The translations under genes and the position numbers were made by a program. A stretch of 47,044 bases of DNA from Shewanella sp. CG12_big_fil_rev_8_21_14_0_65_47_15 (GTDB taxonomy: Bacteria; Pseudomonadota; Gammaproteobacteria; Enterobacterales; Shewanellaceae). Below the pieces are notes generated by a model. That model saw nothing but the letters and a program-made list of their open reading frames with translations, was not told the DNA's origin and did not search any database. Positions 26,016-35,711 of the stretch are shown one piece after another (within the stretch, counting starts at the first letter, position 1; every line of letters starts with the position of its first letter). The DNA lies in the NCBI RefSeq assembly GCF_002783505.1, contig NZ_PFGL01000003.1, forward strand, positions 1 through 47,044, given 5' to 3'.

Positions 26016-27395
26016 CTAATGATGGATGTTATCACCTCCGATAAGACTTAAATGTACGCCATGTTTTTGGATATAGTGTAAGCGAATAAAAAACAGCAAC
26101 GCCGCCGAGGTGAGGCCGGCGATAAGCCCAGTCCAAAATCCGTGGGCGCCCATAGCTGGCACAATATAATCCGTATAAGCCAAGGTATAGCCTAACGTCA
26201 TACCAATGCCCCAGTAGGAAAACAGCGTGATATAAAAAGCGCTGCGGGTATCTTTGTAGCCACGAAGGGCACCCGCTGCAACCACTTGTACTGAGTCAGA
26301 TAGTTGGTAGAGTGCCTCCATTAACATCAAACTTCCGGCTAAAACAACAACTTCGGGATCACTGTTATAGAGTTCGGCAATTTGGAATCTAAATAGTACA
26401 GTCAAAATGGCAGTGGATAGGGCGAGGGACAGTGCTAGCCATAGACCGACTTTTGCGACAATGGCAGAAATATCAGCCCGATCTCGACCTAAGTAGTACC
26501 CAATCCGAATCGATACCGCGATACCGATTGATAACGGCAGCATAAAGACGATAGCGGAAAAGTTCAGTGCAATCTGATGACTCGCCACCACAGTTGCGCC
26601 CAACGGCGCGAGTAATAGTGCAATGATGGCGAATAAACTCACTTCAAAAAACAACGCCATAGCGATCGGCATGCCGAGTCTAGTCATTCTCTTCATCGTT
26701 TTAAAATCGGGGCGATGAAATTGGCTAAAGGGCGCCAAGGCAGCAAATTTCCTATGTAGCTGCATATATAAGGTCATGGCGATCAGCATGGCCCAGAAAA
26801 CAAGGGCAGTTGCGACACCACAACCTGCGCCCCCCATAGCGGGGACACCAAAGTGACCATAGATAAAAATATAGTTAGCGGGGATATTGACCGCTAAACC
26901 GACAAAACCTATGACCATAGTCGGCAATGTATAGGAAATTCCCTCACTGCAGCCACGTAACACTTGATACAGGACAAATGCGGGGGCTCCCCATAAAATA
27001 CCGTCGATATAACCAATGGTTAAGCGGTACAATTCGGGTTCTAAATTCATATGGCCGAGCACAAAAGGCGCTAAGGCAAGAAATGCCATCACGCCAATTC
27101 CACCGATAAGTGCCAGATAGGCGGCTTGGAATGCTAAGGGTTGGATCGCTTTTTGGTTATTAGCTCCGTTATAGTGGGCAAATAAAGGCGTGAAGGCCAT
27201 AAGCAAACCCTGAACAAACAGGATGGCGGGCAGCCACAGGCTAGTGCCAACTGCAACGGCGGCCATATCGACGGCACTGACACGGCCCGCCATGACGGTA
27301 TCGATAAAGCCCATCATGGTCTGCGTGACCTGAGCGATGAGCACAGGGAGTGCAAGTTGGATAAGACGTTTGGCCTGGAAGCCTGAATGATTCAT
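26016..27395 (-). CDS. norM: MATE-family multidrug efflux protein NorM
   Basis: This encodes a 459-residue cation-coupled drug exporter with twelve predicted membrane segments in two homologous halves. The N-terminus LIQLALPVLIAQVTQTMMGFIDTVMAGRVSAVDMAAVAVG is the standard MatE opening, and the length is usual. NorM/MdtK proteins extrude cationic compounds and fluoroquinolones using Na+ or H+. It is divergent from riboflavin synthase with only 32 bases between, an arrangement shared with E. coli mdtK-ribE. Promoters must therefore overlap coding sequence or each other. Confidence 0.94.
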   Translation of the reverse strand: MNHSGFQAKRLIQLALPVLIAQVTQTMMGFIDTVMAGRVSAVDMAAVAVGTSLWLPAILFVQGLLMAFTPLFAHYNGANNQKAIQPLAFQAAYLALIGGIGVMAFLALAPFVLGHMNLEPELYRLTIGYIDGILWGAPAFVLYQVLRGCSEGISYTLPTMVIGFVGLAVNIPANYIFIYGHFGVPAMGGAGCGVATALVFWAMLIAMTLYMQLHRKFAALAPFSQFHRPDFKTMKRMTRLGMPIAMALFFEVSLFAIIALLLAPLGATVVASHQIALNFSAIVFMLPLSIGIAVSIRIGYYLGRDRADISAIVAKVGLWLALSLALSTAILTVLFRFQIAELYNSDPEVVVLAGSLMLMEALYQLSDSVQVVAAGALRGYKDTRSAFYITLFSYWGIGMTLGYTLAYTDYIVPAMGAHGFWTGLIAGLTSAALLFFIRLHYIQKHGVHLSLIGGDNIHH

Positions 27396-27427
27396 AAATA
27401 CAGCCTTTAACGAATGAGCGAGAACAA

Positions 27428-28060
27428 ATGTTTACAGGTATAGTTCAAGCCACCTGCGAGGTGGTTGCAATACATAAGAAAGATGGCCTAAATACCCTTG
27501 AGGTAGCGTTTAAACCTGATTTGCATGAGGGACTTGCGATTGGAGCAAGTGTGGCAAATAACGGGGTATGTCTTACCGTGACTCCGGTGGTTGATGATAG
27601 GGTATTTTTCGATGTAGTGGAAGAGACGTTACGGTTAACCAATCTTGCCGATTTAGCCGTAGGCCACAGGGTTAATATTGAACGTTCGTTAACCTTCGGC
27701 AGTGAAATCGGCGGCCATATTTTGTCTGGCCATATCCATACCAAGGCTAAAGTCATCCATATCAGCCATACAGAACAGCATTATGATCTGACACTAGGGA
27801 TTGAGCCTAAATGGATGGATTACATCTTTTATAAAGGTTTTGTCGGGGTCAACGGCTGTAGTCTAACCGTTGGTAAGGTCAGTGATTCAAGTTTTATGCT
27901 GCACTTAATTCCAGAAACGCTCAAGTTAACAAACTTAAGTCAGTGCCAAGTCGGCGATGAGCTCAATATTGAGATCGATAGCCAAACACAAGTGATCGTT
28001 GATACCGTTGAGCGCATACTCGCCAGACGCTTCAAGGAACAAGCGCAAAAGAATGGCTGA
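27428..28060 (+). CDS. ribE: Riboflavin synthase, alpha subunit
   Basis: This encodes a 210-residue enzyme that dismutates two 6,7-dimethyl-8-ribityllumazine molecules to riboflavin. It has the two lumazine-binding repeats: residues 1-97 starting MFTGIVQATCEV, and the second from about 98 (GGHILSGHIHTKAKV) with the conserved VGVNGCSLTV element. The start with MFTGI is diagnostic. No FMN riboswitch fits in the 32-base gap upstream. Another rib operon elsewhere in the genome may carry one. Confidence 0.96.
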   Translation: MFTGIVQATCEVVAIHKKDGLNTLEVAFKPDLHEGLAIGASVANNGVCLTVTPVVDDRVFFDVVEETLRLTNLADLAVGHRVNIERSLTFGSEIGGHILSGHIHTKAKVIHISHTEQHYDLTLGIEPKWMDYIFYKGFVGVNGCSLTVGKVSDSSFMLHLIPETLKLTNLSQCQVGDELNIEIDSQTQVIVDTVERILARRFKEQAQKNG

Positions 28061-28073
28061 TATTGCCTATCAG

Positions 28074-28274
28074 TCAATAAATTTGCTCATCATCTGAGTC
28101 AACATACAATTCAACGGTCCGCCGAGCATCATCCACATGTAGACGCAAGTGGATAGGATTACAGCAAATACGGCAATCATCGTAATAATCTTGATCGCCA
28201 CTGCTGGCATCGATGCTGATATGTTGATGATGCCCGCAGTGGGGACAGGCGATAACCTTATTCATGATCCTCAT
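28074..28274 (-). CDS. CPxCG zinc-ribbon small protein
   Basis: This encodes a 66-residue protein with two metal-binding knuckles, CPHCG (residues 10-14) and CRICC (about 35-39), and an acidic end (VDSDDEQIY). This is the CPXCG cysteine-rich protein family, of unknown function. AAGGAG lies 7 bases before the first ATG at 28274; a second ATG three codons on is the alternative. It is convergent with ribE, 13 bases apart. Confidence 0.85.
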   Translation of the reverse strand: MRIMNKVIACPHCGHHQHISIDASSGDQDYYDDCRICCNPIHLRLHVDDARRTVELYVDSDDEQIY

Positions 28275-28431
28275 AGTGTTACTCCTTCAATGGGATGAAA
28301 GAATATATGACCCTAAGCCCCTATGGGCTAAATGACTCCTCCTATAGGGCTTACTAAGTATAGTTGCGATATGGTATAGCTGCGAAAGCGTAAACCAAGT
28401 GAACGGGTGCATCGCTCATAGGGAGCAAACG

Positions 28432-28665
28432 CTACTCTTTTACTGTAATTAGCCCCTCTATTTCATCACTGTGTAAAACGCCATCGCGGGCATGTTGAAC
28501 GATTGAAAGGGTCAATTGCTGCATTTGCTGCTCAAGCTCAGCTTGGATATCAACAATCAGCATTTGGGTATCAATATGAGCATCTATGGTTTCTGGGATT
28601 TGAGTTTCAAGCGATATGGCCGATGATTGGGTTAACGCGACCGCAAATAGAATACAGTTCAACAT
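28432..28665 (-). CDS. Small hypothetical protein with N-terminal signal-like segment
   Basis: This encodes 77 residues from the ATG at 28665, which has AAGGAAG upstream (the in-frame ATG 12 codons earlier does not). Residues 1-17 (MLNCILFAVALTQSSAI) look like a short signal peptide. The rest is acidic and glutamine-rich, probably helical (AELEQQMQQLTLSIVQHAR). No family recognised. Moderate support only. Confidence 0.5.
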   Translation of the reverse strand: MLNCILFAVALTQSSAISLETQIPETIDAHIDTQMLIVDIQAELEQQMQQLTLSIVQHARDGVLHSDEIEGLITVKE

Positions 28666-28809
28666 ATCAACTTCCTTTCGATGTTTTTGAGTGCTGCACA
28701 ATCAACTGGCGCTAGAATAGGGATGTTTGATGACTGGCAAGTTACCAACACACTGCAAAATCATGAATTTGCATTTATTGCGCAATACCACGCAATTTGG
28801 CCAATTCAC

Positions 28810-28839
28810 TTGCACCCCTTGGCGCCAATCCCGTAGAAT
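28810..28839 (+). promoter_or_regulatory. Candidate thrS promoter
   Basis: -35 TTGCAC, 18-bp spacer, -10 TAGAAT (five of six consensus bases). This gives a leader of about 115 nt before thrS, long enough for the two operator hairpins that follow. Confidence 0.5.
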
Positions 28840-28863
28840 GAACGCCCTGCTACGCAAGGCGGC

Positions 28864-28942
28864 TAAGACTCCTGTACTGTCTTAACCTAGCGAGCATTTC
28901 TCTTACATTAACTAAAACCAAGTGGCCCTACGTGTGGGTCAC
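28864..28942 (+). promoter_or_regulatory. thrS translational operator, anticodon-arm mimics
   Basis: Proximal hairpin 28922-28942: the 7-bp stem GTGGCCC/GGGTCAC (one G-U) closes a loop of exactly seven bases, TACGTGT, with CGT in loop positions 3-5, the place of the anticodon. CGU is a threonine tRNA anticodon. A distal hairpin at 28864-28884 (TAAGAC/GTCTTA) has a 9-base loop with TGT, another Thr anticodon, at its centre. E. coli ThrRS represses its own translation by binding such mimics ahead of the ribosome site. Here AAAGGA and the ATG follow at once. Confidence 0.75.
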
Positions 28943-28960
28943 CACTGGAAAGGATATTTC

Positions 28961-30889
28961 ATGCCTGTAATTACACTTCCCGATGGTAGCAAACGCGAGT
29001 TTGCCCATGCTGTTTCGACCCTCGATGTTGCCGCCGATATTGGCCCTGGTTTAGCGAAAGCTTGTATCGCTGGCCGCGTTAATGGCGAATTAAAAGATGC
29101 TTGCGATCCCATCGAAACCGATGCAGAGCTATCAATCATTACCGCCAAAGACGAAGAAGGTGTTGAAATTCTTCGCCATTCTTGCGCGCATTTATTAGGC
29201 CACGCGATTAAGCAACTGTGGCCAGAAACCAAGATGGCGATTGGTCCAGTTATCGATAACGGCTTCTACTATGATATCGACCTTGAGCACAAACTGACTC
29301 AAGATGACATCGAAGCCTTAGAAAAGCGCATGCTTCAATTAGCAAAAACCAACTATGACGTTGTAAAACGTGTCGTTAGCTGGCAAGAAGCCCGTGATAC
29401 CTTCGCGGCGCGCGGTGAAGATTATAAGATTGCCATTCTGGATGAAAACATCAGCAAAGACGCAACGCCTGCGTTATATCATCACGAAGAATACACAGAC
29501 ATGTGTCGTGGACCGCACGTACCTAACATGCGTTTCTGCCAACATTTCAAATTAATGAGCATTGCCGGCGCTTATTGGCGTGGCAACTCTGAAAACAAGA
29601 TGTTGCAACGTATCTATGGTACCGCTTGGGCCGACAAAAAAGCCCTGAGCACACACTTAACCCGTCTTGAAGAAGCGGCTAAGCGTGACCACCGTAAAAT
29701 CGGTAAACAGCTCGACTTGTATCACATGCAAGAAGAAGCACCGGGTATGGTGTTCTGGCATAACGACGGTTGGAGCATCTTCCTCGAATTAGAAAGATTC
29801 ATTCGCCGTAAGCTAAACCAATACACTTACCAAGAAGTCAAAGGCCCGTTAATGATGGACCGCGTGTTGTGGGAACGTTCTGGTCACTGGGATAAATACG
29901 CAGAAGCCATGTTCACGACCAGCAGCGAAAACCGCGAATATGCCATCAAGCCGATGAACTGCCCAGGCCACGTACAGATCTTCAACCAAGGGTTGAAATC
30001 TTACCGCGACCTGCCATTACGTATGGCGGAGTTTGGTTGCTGTCACCGTAATGAACCTTCAGGTTCGCTCCACGGTTTGATGCGCGTACGTGGTTTTACC
30101 CAAGACGACGCCCATATTTTCTGTACTGAAGATCAAGTGCAAGCGGAAGTCAGCTCTTGTATCCAGATGGTTTACGATACTTACGCCACCTTCGGCTTTG
30201 AAAACATCGTGGTAAAACTGTCGACTCGCCCAGAAAAACGTATCGGCGACGATGCGATGTGGGACAGAGCAGAAGATGCACTCAAGCAAGCTCTACGCTC
30301 AAATAACATTGAATTCACTATTTTACCCGGTGAAGGCGCCTTCTACGGACCGAAAATCGAATTTACTTTACACGATTGTTTGGACCGTGCGTGGCAATGT
30401 GGTACTGTGCAGCTCGATTATGCGTTGCCAAACCGTTTAGGTGCGACGTATGTCGCCGAAGATAACAGCCGTCAAACTCCCGTGATGATTCATCGTGCTA
30501 TTTTAGGCTCTTTGGAACGATTCTTGGGTATCTTGATAGAAGAATATGCAGGTCGTTTCCCAACTTGGTTGGCCCCAATGCAAGTTGTCGTGATGAATAT
30601 CACCGACAAACAGGCTGATTATGTTGAAGAAGTCGTCAAATTCTTCAAAGAACAAGGTATTCGAGCGTCTTTTGACTTGAGGAATGAGAAAATAGGCTTT
30701 AAAATACGCGAGCACACCTTAAGGCGTGTTCCTTATTTGTTGGTCGTTGGCGATCAGGAAATGGAAAATAAGGAAGTAGCGGTGCGTACCCGTGATGGTA
30801 TTGATTTAGGTAAGATGCGAATCGAAGATTTCGCCGCTAAAGTCCATCAACAAATTTCGCTCCGTAGTCTCAAATTGTTGGAGGAATAG
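28961..30889 (+). CDS. thrS: Threonyl-tRNA synthetase
   Basis: This encodes a 642-residue class II synthetase charging tRNA-Thr. Starting at [14 protein letters not shown], it has the TGS domain (1-60), the editing domain with the [10 protein letters not shown] motif, the catalytic core with KPMNCPGH (zinc Cys), [19 protein letters not shown] (motif 2) and [12 protein letters not shown] (motif 3), and the C-terminal anticodon-binding domain. Length and sequence follow E. coli ThrRS throughout. The ATG at 28961 is chosen over an in-frame ATG 13 codons earlier that would lie inside the operator hairpin. The infC ribosome site is inside the end of this gene. Confidence 0.99.
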   Translation: MPVITLPDGSKREFAHAVSTLDVAADIGPGLAKACIAGRVNGELKDACDPIETDAELSIITAKDEEGVEILRHSCAHLLGHAIKQLWPETKMAIGPVIDNGFYYDIDLEHKLTQDDIEALEKRMLQLAKTNYDVVKRVVSWQEARDTFAARGEDYKIAILDENISKDATPALYHHEEYTDMCRGPHVPNMRFCQHFKLMSIAGAYWRGNSENKMLQRIYGTAWADKKALSTHLTRLEEAAKRDHRKIGKQLDLYHMQEEAPGMVFWHNDGWSIFLELERFIRRKLNQYTYQEVKGPLMMDRVLWERSGHWDKYAEAMFTTSSENREYAIKPMNCPGHVQIFNQGLKSYRDLPLRMAEFGCCHRNEPSGSLHGLMRVRGFTQDDAHIFCTEDQVQAEVSSCIQMVYDTYATFGFENIVVKLSTRPEKRIGDDAMWDRAEDALKQALRSNNIEFTILPGEGAFYGPKIEFTLHDCLDRAWQCGTVQLDYALPNRLGATYVAEDNSRQTPVMIHRAILGSLERFLGILIEEYAGRFPTWLAPMQVVVMNITDKQADYVEEVVKFFKEQGIRASFDLRNEKIGFKIREHTLRRVPYLLVVGDQEMENKEVAVRTRDGIDLGKMRIEDFAAKVHQQISLRSLKLLEE

Positions 30890-30892
30890 GTC

Positions 30893-31435
30893 ATAAAGAT
30901 CAAAAAAACAGCAGGGCGTCAGCCGGCCCCTAATAGAATCAATGAAGAAATCACAGGCGTACCAGAAGTACGTTTAACAGGCATTGATGGTGAAGCTATT
31001 GGTGTGGTAAGCATCAGAGATGCTCAGAATTTGGCAGATGAAGCGGGTGTAGACCTAGTTGAAATTAGTCCAAACGCTGAACCTCCAGTATGTCGCATTA
31101 TGGACTACGGTAAGTTCCTTTTTGATAAGGCTAAGTCAGCCAAGGAACAAAAGAAGAAGCAAAAGCAGGTTCAGGTTAAGGAAATTAAATTCCGTCCTGG
31201 AACTGACGAAAACGACTATCAGGTAAAACTACGCAACCTGATACGTTTTCTGGAAGACGGGGACAAAGCGAAGATTACGCTGCGTTTCCGAGGTCGCGAA
31301 ATGGCCCACCAAAATCTTGGTATGGATCTTCTGAACCGTATTAAGACTGATTTGGATGAGTATGCGGTTGTTGAATCTTTCCCGAAAATGGAAGGTCGAC
31401 AAGCCATCATGGTGCTAGCGCCTAAAAAGAAATAA
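30893..31435 (+). CDS. infC: Translation initiation factor IF-3, AUA start
   Basis: This encodes a 180-residue IF-3, which binds the 30S subunit and rejects non-standard start codons. The N-domain ([18 protein letters not shown]), the linker rich in Lys/Gln ([10 protein letters not shown]) and the C-domain ([12 protein letters not shown]) are complete. The frame has no ATG, GTG or TTG at its beginning. ATA at 30893 lies 8 bases after GGAGG and gives [14 protein letters not shown], matching known IF-3 N-termini. E. coli infC starts with AUU, which allows self-repression by IF-3; the same logic applies here. ATC at 30899 is the other possibility. Confidence 0.93.
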   Translation: MKIKKTAGRQPAPNRINEEITGVPEVRLTGIDGEAIGVVSIRDAQNLADEAGVDLVEISPNAEPPVCRIMDYGKFLFDKAKSAKEQKKKQKQVQVKEIKFRPGTDENDYQVKLRNLIRFLEDGDKAKITLRFRGREMAHQNLGMDLLNRIKTDLDEYAVVESFPKMEGRQAIMVLAPKKK

Positions 31436-31453
31436 GTAGGGCAACCCGAAAGT

Positions 31454-31487
31454 AGCAAAGGTCTATGGCCTTTGCTCGCCTTGCTTT
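31454..31487 (+). promoter_or_regulatory. Hairpin between infC and rpmI
   Basis: An 8-bp perfect stem AGCAAAGG/CCTTTGCT with a 7-base loop is followed by CGCCTTGCTTTTT. It could be a partial terminator, or part of the leader at which ribosomal protein L20 controls rpmI-rplT translation in related bacteria. The role is inferred from position. Confidence 0.45.
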
Positions 31488-31518
31488 TTATTTAACATCC
31501 CAATGCGGAGTTTTAGTA

Positions 31519-31713
31519 ATGCCTAAAATGAAAACCGACAGAGGTGTAGCGAAACGTTTTAAGAAAACCGCCAATGGTTTCAAGCGTAAGCAAGCACATT
31601 TACGTCACATTTTGACCAAGAAGAGCACTAAGCGTAAGCGTCACTTACGTGCCAAATGTTTAGTTGCTAAGTGTGATGTTCCAGCAATCGCGCGTCAATT
31701 ACCTTACGCTTAA
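31519..31713 (+). CDS. rpmI: 50S ribosomal protein L35
   Basis: This encodes a 64-residue, very basic protein, [20 protein letters not shown]..., with the L35 pattern KxxxKRxRHLR. The start ATG at 31519 is fixed by the family N-terminus and the GCGGAG at about 31505; the longer open frame upstream is not used. It lies in the infC-rpmI-rplT operon. Confidence 0.98.
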   Translation: MPKMKTDRGVAKRFKKTANGFKRKQAHLRHILTKKSTKRKRHLRAKCLVAKCDVPAIARQLPYA

Positions 31714-31729
31714 TTTAGGAGATTAGAAA

Positions 31730-32086
31730 ATGCCAAGAGTTAAGCGTGGTGTAACCGCTCGTGCTCGTCACAAGAAAGTTTTAAAATTAGCTAAAGGTTA
31801 TTATGGCGCTCGTAGCCGTACTTACCGCGTTGCTGTGCAAGCAGTAACTAAAGCTGGTCAATATGCTTACCGTGACCGTCGTCAGAAAAAACGTCAATTC
31901 CGTCAACTGTGGATTGCACGTATCAATGCTGCGGCTCGTCAAAATGGTCTGTCTTACAGCCGTTTCATCAACGGTCTGAAAAAGGCGTCTATCGAAATCG
32001 ATCGTAAGATTTTGGCTGACATCGCTGTATTCGATAAAGTTGTATTCGCAACTTTAGTTGAAAAAGCAAAAGAAGCGTTAAACTAA
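31730..32086 (+). CDS. rplT: 50S ribosomal protein L20
   Basis: This encodes a 118-residue L20, an early 50S assembly protein and translational repressor of its own operon in relatives. It begins [20 protein letters not shown] and contains [20 protein letters not shown]. The extended basic N-terminal tail and the globular C-domain are both present. It follows rpmI by 16 bases with TAGGAG ahead of its ATG. Confidence 0.99.
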
Positions 32087-32109
32087 GAAATTAGTTTGTC
32101 GCTGTAGAG

Positions 32110-32134
32110 AAGGGACCATTTGGTCCCTTTTTTT
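32110..32134 (+). terminator. Intrinsic terminator of the thrS-rplT operon
   Basis: A 9-bp stem AAGGGACCA / TGGTCCCTT with a very small loop is followed by a run of T residues. Confidence 0.92.
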
Positions 32135-32242
32135 GTGCCCCATTTTGGTGTTTCAATCACTTGTTAATCATAACGTTTTAAGAGGCTGGAGAGTAGGATG
32201 CAGGTCGGCATCATCGAGTGTTCTTAGTGATAAATGCCAGCT

Positions 32243-32270
32243 AAAAAAATAGCAGGCTAAGCCTGCTATT
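32243..32270 (-). terminator. Intrinsic terminator after trxB
   Basis: Minus strand: the 10-bp stem AATAGCAGGC / GCCTGCTATT, essentially perfect, is followed by seven T residues, 20 bases past the trxB stop. Confidence 0.9.
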
Positions 32271-32289
32271 CGTTGAAACACTTACTCTG

Positions 32290-33576
<1,287 letters not shown>

Positions 33577-34692
33577 TTATGCCAGTAATACTGCTGGAGA
33601 TGTGAATTCTAAGTTCAGGGCGTGAGCCACTTCCTTACAGACCACTTTACCGTGCATCACGTTTAAGCCATTCAATAAGTGCTTGTCTTGCAACAGCGCT
33701 TCTTTATAGCCTAAGTTAGCTAATTTAAGAATGTAGGGTAGCGTTGCATTGTTAAGTGCGAAAGTTGAAGTGCGGGCAACTGCACCTGGCATGTTCGCCA
33801 CACAGTAGTGCACTACGTCATCCACAATATAAGTTGGATCTTGATGAGTCGTTGCGTGTGAAGTTTCAACACAACCACCTTGGTCGATTGCAACGTCAAC
33901 AATAGCACTACCTGGCTTCATGCGGGAAATCATGCTGCGAGTCACCAATTTTGGTGCTGCTGCACCAGGGATTAATACGCCACCGATCACAAGATCAGCT
34001 TCAAGTACATGGCGTTCAATCGCATCGGCAGTTGAGTAAATGGCTTTAACTGCAGAACCAAACTGCACATTTAAGCGGCGTAGTGCATCGATGCTGCGAT
34101 CGAGCACAACCACATCTGCGCCCATACCAACCGCCATTTGCGCGGCGTTAGTTCCTACCATGCCGCCACCGATGATAACGACTTTGGCTGGTTCAACACC
34201 GGGTACGCCACCCAATAACATACCGCGACCACCGGAAGATTTCTCTAATGCCATAGCGCCAGCTTGGATTGACATACGGCCAGCGACTTCTGACATAGGA
34301 GCAAGCAAAGGCAGGCCACCACGATCGTCTGTCACAGTTTCGTAGGCGATACATACGGCACCACTTTTAACTAAATCTTCAGTTTGTGGTAAATCCGGCG
34401 CTAAATGCAGATAAGTGAATAAAATTTGATCGTGGCGTAGCATAGCGCGTTCAACTGCTTGAGGCTCTTTTACCTTTACAATCATCTCTGCTTTAGCGAA
34501 CACTTCAGCAGCAGTCGCTAAAATTGTGGCGCCAGCATCAATATAATCTTGATCTGAGAAACCAATACCTGTGCCAGCATTTGTTTCAACAAATACTTCG
34601 TGACCTTTTATTGCTAACTCACGAACACTTGAAGGAACCATACCGACACGATACTCGTGGTTTTTAATTTCCTTTGGAACACCAATAATCAT
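33577..34692 (-). CDS. ald: Alanine dehydrogenase
   Basis: This encodes a 371-residue NAD-dependent enzyme interconverting alanine and pyruvate plus ammonia. It has the N-terminal IGVPKEIKNHEYRVGMVP, the catalytic-region Lys and His in the N-domain, the Rossmann element VVIIGGGMVGTNAAQMAVGMG, and MPGAVARTSTFALNNATLPY. It is divergent from lrp, the usual partner, since Lrp-type regulators often control alanine catabolism. The 179-base spacer has a dyad at 34754-34774. Confidence 0.97.
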   Translation of the reverse strand: MIIGVPKEIKNHEYRVGMVPSSVRELAIKGHEVFVETNAGTGIGFSDQDYIDAGATILATAAEVFAKAEMIVKVKEPQAVERAMLRHDQILFTYLHLAPDLPQTEDLVKSGAVCIAYETVTDDRGGLPLLAPMSEVAGRMSIQAGAMALEKSSGGRGMLLGGVPGVEPAKVVIIGGGMVGTNAAQMAVGMGADVVVLDRSIDALRRLNVQFGSAVKAIYSTADAIERHVLEADLVIGGVLIPGAAAPKLVTRSMISRMKPGSAIVDVAIDQGGCVETSHATTHQDPTYIVDDVVHYCVANMPGAVARTSTFALNNATLPYILKLANLGYKEALLQDKHLLNGLNVMHGKVVCKEVAHALNLEFTSPAVLLA

Positions 34693-34753
34693 CTTTGAGC
34701 CTCAATTGCCTGATAACCCACTTCTAATGGGCATAATTGTTATTTTATCGTGA

Positions 34754-34774
34754 CCTGAACGTGATTAATTCAGG
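34754..34774. promoter_or_regulatory. Dyad between ald and lrp
   Basis: CCTGAA and TTCAGG are inverted around nine AT-rich bases, 62 bases from the ald start. The size and AT-rich centre suit a Lrp-type dimer site; assignment is inferred. Confidence 0.35.
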
Positions 34775-34871
34775 GATATCTAGTATAGTATCGGCGACGC
34801 AGTTTATGCTGCTGAACTTTGGACATACGTAGAATAAAATGTTGTTTTAGTGATAAAGCAAGGTTAAATAA

Positions 34872-35378
34872 ATGGCATATAATAAAAAGAGTCCTGTAAA
34901 AGACTTGGATCGCATCGATCGCAACATTCTTAATGAATTACAAATTGATGGCCGCATTTCTAATGTGGAATTATCAAAGAGAGTTGGATTAAGTCCAACT
35001 CCGTGTTTAGAAAGAGTGAAACGACTCGAAAAGCAAGGATATATCAACGGCTATACCGCGCTGGTTAATCCCCATTTCCTGGGTGCATCCCTACTGGTAT
35101 TCGTGGAAATCACCTTAAGCCGTGATACACCCGAAGTGTTTGATAAGTTTAATCGTGCAGTGCAATTACTGGACGACATTCAAGAATGTCACCTCGTTTC
35201 GGGCGACTTTGATTACTTATTAAAAACGCGTGTTTCTGATATGTCGGCGTATCGCCGTCTATTAGGTGAAACATTGCTAAAACTCCCTTCCGTTTCAGAT
35301 ACTCGCACATACGTTGTGATGGAAGAAGTAAAACACACCAGTCGTGTAGCGATAAATCATCTACTCTCAGATATCTAA
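34872..35378 (+). CDS. lrp: Leucine-responsive regulatory protein
   Basis: This encodes a 168-residue Lrp/AsnC regulator. The N-terminal helix-turn-helix is DLDRIDRNILNELQIDGRISNVELSKRVGLSPTPCLERVKRLE (about 11-53). The C-terminal RAM ligand-binding domain includes ECHLVSGDFDYLLKTRV. It is very close to E. coli Lrp in sequence and length, so it is likely the global regulator and not a local paralogue. Two hairpin terminators follow before ftsK. Confidence 0.96.
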   Translation: MAYNKKSPVKDLDRIDRNILNELQIDGRISNVELSKRVGLSPTPCLERVKRLEKQGYINGYTALVNPHFLGASLLVFVEITLSRDTPEVFDKFNRAVQLLDDIQECHLVSGDFDYLLKTRVSDMSAYRRLLGETLLKLPSVSDTRTYVVMEEVKHTSRVAINHLLSDI

Positions 35379-35403
35379 GTTCCCCTGATTGTTTGGTTTT
35401 ACC

Positions 35404-35429
35404 ATAAGGGGCCAAGGCCCCTTATTTAT
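35404..35429 (+). terminator. First terminator after lrp
   Basis: The stem ATAAGGGGCC / GGCCCCTTAT, nearly without loop, is followed by TTATT, 26 bases past the lrp stop. Confidence 0.8.
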
Positions 35430-35474
35430 TGATACTCTCTTGTCAATGCACACTCAAATATTCAACCTTGCAAC

Positions 35475-35508
35475 GCCCTTAAGCCTGCCAACTTAGGGGC
35501 ATTTTTTT
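35475..35508 (+). terminator. Second terminator after lrp
   Basis: GCCCTTAAG pairs with CTTAGGGGC (one G-U wobble) around an 8-base loop, followed by seven T residues. A backup stop ahead of ftsK. Confidence 0.75.
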
Positions 35509-35711
35509 CGGTTGTTTGTGTACAAGTTATAGTCAGAAAGTCCTAGTGTTCTAATTGGTTAACGCTAAATATGTTCCTTTATGTTGAGGAACGGTTATTT
35601 TTTGTCTCCCACGGACAAATCTCGGGAGAAAAACAGACTAATGGGCTCCACATTTAGTGGGATTCTGGTATCGTAAGCCCACCTGTTTTCATTTTTTATG
35701 GATTATGTCGT

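Larger units (their letters stand above)
35379..35711. other. Intergenic region between lrp and ftsK, rich in hairpins
   Basis: This region contains two terminators (35404-35429 and 35475-35508), then three further short inverted repeats: GTTCCT/AGGAAC (35573-35592) before a T run, TCTCCC/GGGAGA around 35605-35629, and TCCAC/GTGGG near 35650. The ftsK promoter must lie here or the leader is structured. No LexA-type box was seen. Confidence 0.55.

Noticed and set aside
25758..26051. 97-codon plus-strand frame after the tRNA-Val operon
   Set aside because: It starts inside the degenerate tRNA, covers the tRNA promoter in antisense and runs into the end of norM; no coding signal.
27396..27427. 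FMN riboswitch before riboflavin synthase
   Set aside because: The spacer is only 32 bases and no conserved FMN-element helices are present.
28922..28960. N-terminal extension of ThrS from an upstream in-frame ATG
   Set aside because: The extra residues are encoded by the operator hairpin, and the family N-terminus is MPVITLPDG at 28961.
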